Origin: a virus
DNA length: 64,000 nucleotides
Virus record (IMG/VR): IMGVR_UViG_3300050821_005690
Location: 1 to 64,000 of that record
Strand: one strand, 5' to 3'
Shown here piece after piece: positions 60,268 to 64,000 of the stretch. Position 1 is the first letter of the stretch. Each line of letters opens with the position of its first letter. The translations under genes and the position numbers were made by a program. The notes beneath the pieces are model-generated. The model had not been told where the DNA came from, did not search any database, and saw only the letters and a program-made list of their open reading frames with translations.

Positions 60268-60657
60268 ATGGCTGACACGTTCTACATCCTGCGGAAGCTG
60301 GTGAGCGAAGTTAAGTACAAGCCCGGCTGGACTTTCCGCATTGTTAACGAAGACGACGCGCTTCGCCTCGTGATCACCGACACGAAGTGTGTGGATGCGT
60401 ACAATTCTGCGCAGCAGATGCCGCTGTCCCACTTTCATCCTGTCCCGATCGCGACCTACAACGAGAAGACATGGAAGCGGTGGATTTATGAGCAATGCCG
60501 CCGCGTCGAGAACCATGAGATAGGTGAATGGCTGCGGTGGGGCGAGGATCGGCCGTTTGCCCCGCTTCACGGCCCCGGCGAGGATCCCTATACGGTTCAC
60601 GAGTACCGCGACGAGGGCGATGCCAGAATCACTCAAGATGGATCAATGCGGCAATGA
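60268..60657 (+). CDS. Conserved phage protein near portal (129 aa)
   Basis: GGGGG precedes ATG 60268. ADTFYILRKLVSEVKYKPGW, then TYNEKTWKRWIYEQCRRVEN (about 71-90) and HEIGEWLRWGEDRPFAPLHG (91-110), a strongly conserved block I know from many phages, ending PYTVHEY. The E-W-x-R-W-x-x-D-R-P-F-x-P-L-H-G motif is the family's hallmark. Function unknown; usually found close to terminase and portal genes. Confidence 0.75.
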   Translation: MADTFYILRKLVSEVKYKPGWTFRIVNEDDALRLVITDTKCVDAYNSAQQMPLSHFHPVPIATYNEKTWKRWIYEQCRRVENHEIGEWLRWGEDRPFAPLHGPGEDPYTVHEYRDEGDARITQDGSMRQ

Positions 60658-60935
60658 CCGACATTTCTCCAGCAATGCGCAAGGCCCTAAACGAGGTCGA
60701 GGCGGCGCTGTCGCCTCTGCCCGAGGGATACACGGTCGAGCCGACGGCGAACGGCAATGCGATCATTGTCGCCTGCAAGTACCCGGAGCCTGAAGGCTTA
60801 GGCTTTGCTATCACTGAGCTTGAAATCAAGGACGGCAAGCACGTCGAGCGGGCGGTCGAAAACTTTGGCCCCTTGATGCGCGCCGTGGAAACGGGGAATC
60901 GGTCGGATGGATCGAAAACCAGTTACCTCCAGTAA
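60654..60935 (+). CDS. Hypothetical protein (93 aa)
   Basis: ATGA overlap. TDISPAMRKALNEVEAALSP then TANGNAIIVACKYPEPEGLG; a helix and a beta strand pair. Overlaps the next gene by 29 bases. No family recognised. Confidence 0.5.
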   Translation: MTDISPAMRKALNEVEAALSPLPEGYTVEPTANGNAIIVACKYPEPEGLGFAITELEIKDGKHVERAVENFGPLMRAVETGNRSDGSKTSYLQ

Positions 60936-61137
60936 TATCGCCAGCGTCGGCTACGATCCCGCCACGCGCGAGCTAGAGGTTGAGTTCAAGGGTGGCAAGG
61001 GGAAGCTCGGCACGGGGCCGGTCTACCGATATGCGGATGTGCCGCAAGAGACCTATGATGCGTTCATGGGGCATGATTCGAAGGGGGCGTTCCACCATGC
61101 GTCGATCAAGGGCAAGTTCAGCTACACGAAGCTCTGA
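60907..61137 (+). CDS. KTSC-domain protein (76 aa)
   Basis: Contains SSNIASVGYDPATRELEVEF and Y-R-Y-A-D-V-P-Q-E-T-Y, then FHHASIKGKFSYTKL, the order of the KTSC domain: a small beta-rich domain found in phages, in some cases attached to nucleases or lysyl-tRNA synthetases. It may bind a partner or nucleic acid. It ends 9 bases before the portal gene. Confidence 0.75.
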   Translation: MDRKPVTSSNIASVGYDPATRELEVEFKGGKGKLGTGPVYRYADVPQETYDAFMGHDSKGAFHHASIKGKFSYTKL

Positions 61138-61146
61138 GCGGCTTTA

Positions 61147-63921
61147 ATGGCTGGAGGCCTAACCCCGTTCAACGGCGCGGATGCGGTCGAGGTCGTCGTC
61201 TCGTTCGCGGACGCTAACGGATTCGACCCCGAGAGCGATACCAGGATCGTCGCCAACGAGGACGGCTCGGTCGAAGTCGGCTGGGGCCCAGACGCGCGTC
61301 CGAAGCGCAAGCCGAGCGAATCCGAGAAGTTCGACGACAATATCGCCGAGTACCTGACCGACGCCGACCTGTCCATGGTCGCCGAAAGGCTGATTCTCGG
61401 CATCGAGCAGGATCTTCAAAGCCGATCGGAGTGGCTGGAGAACATGAGCCAGGGCATCTCCCTGCTCGGGCTCCAGATCAAGAACCCGCGCGGTGCGGCG
61501 GCAAGCGGGGCGACGCCGGCGGAGGGCGTCTCGACCGTCGACAGTCCGATCCTGTTGGAAGCAGTCCTACGGTTCCAGGCGAATGCCGTTGGCGAGCTTT
61601 TGCCTGCGGACGGCCCGGTGAAGGTGCGCAACGACGGCTTGGGCAACGCCCTCACCGATCAGCTTGCCGACGCTCTCGAAAAGGACATGAATCATTACCT
61701 TACGAAGGTAGCGACAGAATACGTTCCCGACACCGACCGCATGCTGTTGATGTGCGGCTTCTGCGGCATCGCCTTCAAGAAGGGGTTTCACGATCCGATC
61801 AAGCGGCGGCCGGTGATTGCCTCGATCAATGCCGAGGATCTGATCGTCTCGAACGCGGCGACCGACATCAACGGCGCCGGGCGCATTACCCATCGGATTC
61901 TGATGCGGCCCTCGTTGCTCCGCCGCATGCAATTGGTCGGGGCCTATCGCGATATCGTTCTGCCCGACACCGGCATGCCGCTGCAAGAGGACGCAGTCAA
62001 AAGCAAAATCCGGCAGACTCAAGGCATCGCGCCGCCAGCTTACGTCGAGCCGGGCGACCAGGATCGCGAGCTTTACGAGTGCTATTGCGAGGTCGACCTT
62101 CCCGGGTTTGAGCACACCCTGAAGGATGAAACGCCTACCGGCCTGCCGCTCCCGTACAAGGTCGTGCTCGATAAAGAATCGCGGCAAATCCTCGAAATCC
62201 GCCGCAACTGGGACGAGGATGATCTGTTCTGCCTCGCGCTGAACAGGATCGTCGCCTACACCTTCATCCCGGGACTGGGTTTCTACGGCATCGGCCTGCT
62301 CAATGTGCTCGGCAACGCCACCAAGGCGGTGACGGCAGCGTGGCGCCTGCTGATCGACGCGGGCATGTACGCCAATTTCCCCGGATTCCTCTATCTCAAG
62401 TCTCTTGCCAAGCAATTGACTAACCAGTTCCGTGTGCCTCCGGGCGGCGGCATGCCGATCGATACCAGCGGCCAGGACATCCGCACGGCTATCATGCCGC
62501 TGCCGTACAAGGACCCGAGCGCGGTCTTTATCCAACTGATCGAGAAGATCGCCGAGGGCGCGCAGCGGGTCGGCGGGACGGCCGAGCTACAGGTCGGCGA
62601 GGGGACGCAGAACGCCCCGGTCGGCACCACGCTCGCTTTGATCGAGCAGGCGACGCGGCTCATGGCGGCGGTGCACAAGCGCCTCCACCAAGCCCAAGGG
62701 CAGGAACTCGACATGCTCAAGAGCCTGCTGATGGAGGACCCCGAGGCGCTGTGGCGGCACAACAAGAAGAGCAAGGTGCTCAAGCTTTTGACCCAGATGG
62801 CCGGGCAACAGACTGTCGCTGACCAGATCGAGGAAGCCCAGAATCGGCATCGGGCGTTGTTCCTGACGGCCTTGAGCGATGCGGAGCTTGTGCCGGCGTC
62901 CGATCCGAACACCTCGTCGCAGACCGAGCGCTACATGAAGGTGGTGGCGGCGCGGCAGATGGCTCAGACCAACCAGTCGATCGACATGAACGCCGTCGAT
63001 TCCAAGGCCTTCAAGGTCATGGGCTGGGACAACCCCGATCAGTATTTCAAGCCGGCGCCACCTCCTGGTGCGCAGCCGCAGCCGTCGCCGGAAGAGCTTA
63101 CCGCCCAGGCCACGATCATGGCCGCCCAGGCGCGCATCGCCGATTCCAGAACCAGGGCGCAGGAAGCTCAGATCAAGGCGACGACCGGGCAAGCCGAGCT
63201 TGCCTCAAAGGAGAAGATCGCCTCGCTGCAGGTCGCGCGCGAACTCGTTATCCACGGTTCCGAACGCGAGCAGGCGGCACAAGAATCCGGCATTGCCAAT
63301 CGCGAGAGTGCGGCCAACCGGCTTCACAAGCTTGCTCTGGCAAATATGGCCGGCCGCACCGCCAGTGCGCAGGGCGTGGCGGACAATGCCCACGAGGCAA
63401 ACCAAGCGGCGATCGATCGCGCGCATGAAGCTGGTCTGGCCGACCAGCAACGCCGGCACCAATTCTTCTCGAACATACTCGCCCAGCACCATGAGGCGAC
63501 AGAGGGGGTGCTGGACCGCCAGCACGAGAAAGCGATGCAGCCTGCGGCGGAGGGGGTGGCGCGGCGGGCCTCTGGCGGCCGAGTCGAATCACCTTATCAA
63601 GAGCCTCCGCCTTCAAGGGTTATGACGGACTTGGTCGAGGCACTTCGCGCCATCTCGCGGGAGAATGAAGCGCGGACTTCGGCCTTGCGATCGATGGTGC
63701 AAAGCGGAACGCCGGCCGGGAACGATACGTCGATCGAAGTCTTGACCGCCTCAGTTAACCGTCTGATCGACTTGCAGTCGGCGCCCCGGGTGATCGTTCG
63801 TGATAGCAGCGGGAGGCCGATCGGGGCGCGTATCGATTTGCCCGCCGTGAGGAGTGAGTTGCCGACAATTACTAAAACCTCTGGCGGCGAGGTTGATATT
63901 CAGGTAGAAATCGAGGAATAG
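61147..63921 (+). CDS. Portal protein, P22-like
   Basis: A 924-residue protein fitting the large podovirus portal family. A helical N-terminal part is followed by a core with WLENMSQGISLLGLQIKNPR (about 97-116) and NAVGELLPADGP. Farther on, G-L-G-F-Y-G-I-G-L-L-N-V-L-G (about 376-389) and KALKSLAKQLTNQF-like and IDTSGQDIRTAIMPLPYKDP segments match the crown and wing region. Residues about 640-800 form a long Ala/Gln-rich coiled-coil barrel (AQARIADSRTRAQEAQIKAT), as in P22 gp1. It forms the DNA entry ring and contacts the terminase and gp4-like adaptor. Confidence 0.88.
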   Translation: MAGGLTPFNGADAVEVVVSFADANGFDPESDTRIVANEDGSVEVGWGPDARPKRKPSESEKFDDNIAEYLTDADLSMVAERLILGIEQDLQSRSEWLENMSQGISLLGLQIKNPRGAAASGATPAEGVSTVDSPILLEAVLRFQANAVGELLPADGPVKVRNDGLGNALTDQLADALEKDMNHYLTKVATEYVPDTDRMLLMCGFCGIAFKKGFHDPIKRRPVIASINAEDLIVSNAATDINGAGRITHRILMRPSLLRRMQLVGAYRDIVLPDTGMPLQEDAVKSKIRQTQGIAPPAYVEPGDQDRELYECYCEVDLPGFEHTLKDETPTGLPLPYKVVLDKESRQILEIRRNWDEDDLFCLALNRIVAYTFIPGLGFYGIGLLNVLGNATKAVTAAWRLLIDAGMYANFPGFLYLKSLAKQLTNQFRVPPGGGMPIDTSGQDIRTAIMPLPYKDPSAVFIQLIEKIAEGAQRVGGTAELQVGEGTQNAPVGTTLALIEQATRLMAAVHKRLHQAQGQELDMLKSLLMEDPEALWRHNKKSKVLKLLTQMAGQQTVADQIEEAQNRHRALFLTALSDAELVPASDPNTSSQTERYMKVVAARQMAQTNQSIDMNAVDSKAFKVMGWDNPDQYFKPAPPPGAQPQPSPEELTAQATIMAAQARIADSRTRAQEAQIKATTGQAELASKEKIASLQVARELVIHGSEREQAAQESGIANRESAANRLHKLALANMAGRTASAQGVADNAHEANQAAIDRAHEAGLADQQRRHQFFSNILAQHHEATEGVLDRQHEKAMQPAAEGVARRASGGRVESPYQEPPPSRVMTDLVEALRAISRENEARTSALRSMVQSGTPAGNDTSIEVLTASVNRLIDLQSAPRVIVRDSSGRPIGARIDLPAVRSELPTITKTSGGEVDIQVEIEE

Positions 63922-63975
63922 GGCGGGGTCGAGGCGTTTACGGGGCACAATGATGGGGGTTTCGGGGGCATCAGC

Positions 63976-64000
63976 ATGAGTCGTCCGAAGTATTTTGGTT
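63976..64000 (+). CDS. Start of the gene after portal (window end)
   Basis: GGGGGC precedes ATG 63976; only MSRPKYFG is visible. Gene order in related phages and the fragment at 1-384 make it plausible that this is the beginning of the HExxE peptidase-like gene whose end lies at 1-384, if the genome is circular. The two ends do not join in frame directly, so some sequence would be missing between them. Confidence 0.45.

Noticed and set aside
61567-62535. Long minus-strand open frame inside the portal gene
   Set aside because: Basic Arg/His-rich composition with no recognisable domain; the portal reading is clear on the plus strand.
1-64000. CRISPR arrays, tRNA genes and insertion sequences
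   Set aside because: I looked for regularly spaced repeats, cloverleaf-like stems and transposase genes and saw none. The repeats found are short inverted repeats or gene-internal ones.

Overview
The window is almost certainly most of one tailed-phage genome with a short (podovirus-like) tail. It carries a P22-type portal (61147-63921), a large terminase (57910-59655), a capsid decoration protein and major capsid protein (1489-3066), a gp4-like head-tail adaptor (6044-6733), a lysis cassette, and an early region of recombination genes. I see no tape-measure gene, tail tube, sheath, integrase, DNA or RNA polymerase, primase, tRNA or rRNA gene. The high G+C content and several families that I know mainly from Rhizobiales and their phages (the MCDYSL-type protein, DUF3597, DUF3309, and a CHAP-like secreted protein) point to an alphaproteobacterial host. 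The host is an inference, not a measurement.

Layout. 1-12960 (+): end of a peptidase-like gene, decoration protein, major capsid protein, small basic virion proteins, head-tail proteins, a nucleoside-phosphorylase-like protein, GH19 endolysin, esterase-like protein, holin-like protein, DUF3597 protein and a coiled-coil membrane protein. 12957-14140 (-): zinc-ribbon, ribbon-helix-helix and secreted proteins. 14260-14949 (+): two small genes. 15030-27801 (-): a long, tightly overlapped operon with radical SAM, SNF2-type helicase, many small zinc-ribbon proteins, a DUF1376-type replication protein, MT-A70 adenine methyltransferase and RusA resolvase. 27908-37302 (+): coiled-coil protein, SSB, ERF single-strand annealing protein, YqaJ-type exonuclease, HNH-like proteins, an alanine-rich repeat protein, membrane proteins and a beta-helix protein. 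37341-47557: alternating small clusters (- 37341-38399, + 38464-40127, - 40058-42800, + 42874-44174, - 44196-47557). 47681-63921 (+): about 35 short, translationally coupled genes, then large terminase, small genes and portal.

Gene order suggests a circular or circularly permuted genome only slightly longer than 64 kb. Terminase and portal lie at the right end and decoration plus major capsid at the left end, so the virion module would be continuous across the window ends.

How it works together: early genes would be expressed from promoters at strand-switch points, most of which share the sequence AAAATAGTGYCA, often next to a second GC-flanked motif of the form GGGGCGGATTTTCCCC. ERF, exonuclease, SSB and RusA form a phage recombination set, and replication presumably relies on host polymerase. 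Virion assembly uses terminase, portal, capsid and adaptor. Lysis would use the holin-like protein, GH19 endolysin and accessory proteins. The less ordinary content is the shared promoter/operator motif set, several strong intercistronic RNA structures, a nucleoside-phosphorylase-like gene among structural genes, a DUF2829 (Tad2)-like gene, and dozens of small Cys-rich or membrane proteins.

Translation starts were chosen by eye from ribosome-binding sites and from the very common ATGA/GTGA/TAATG overlaps. Family names rest on motif recognition only; no database search was run.
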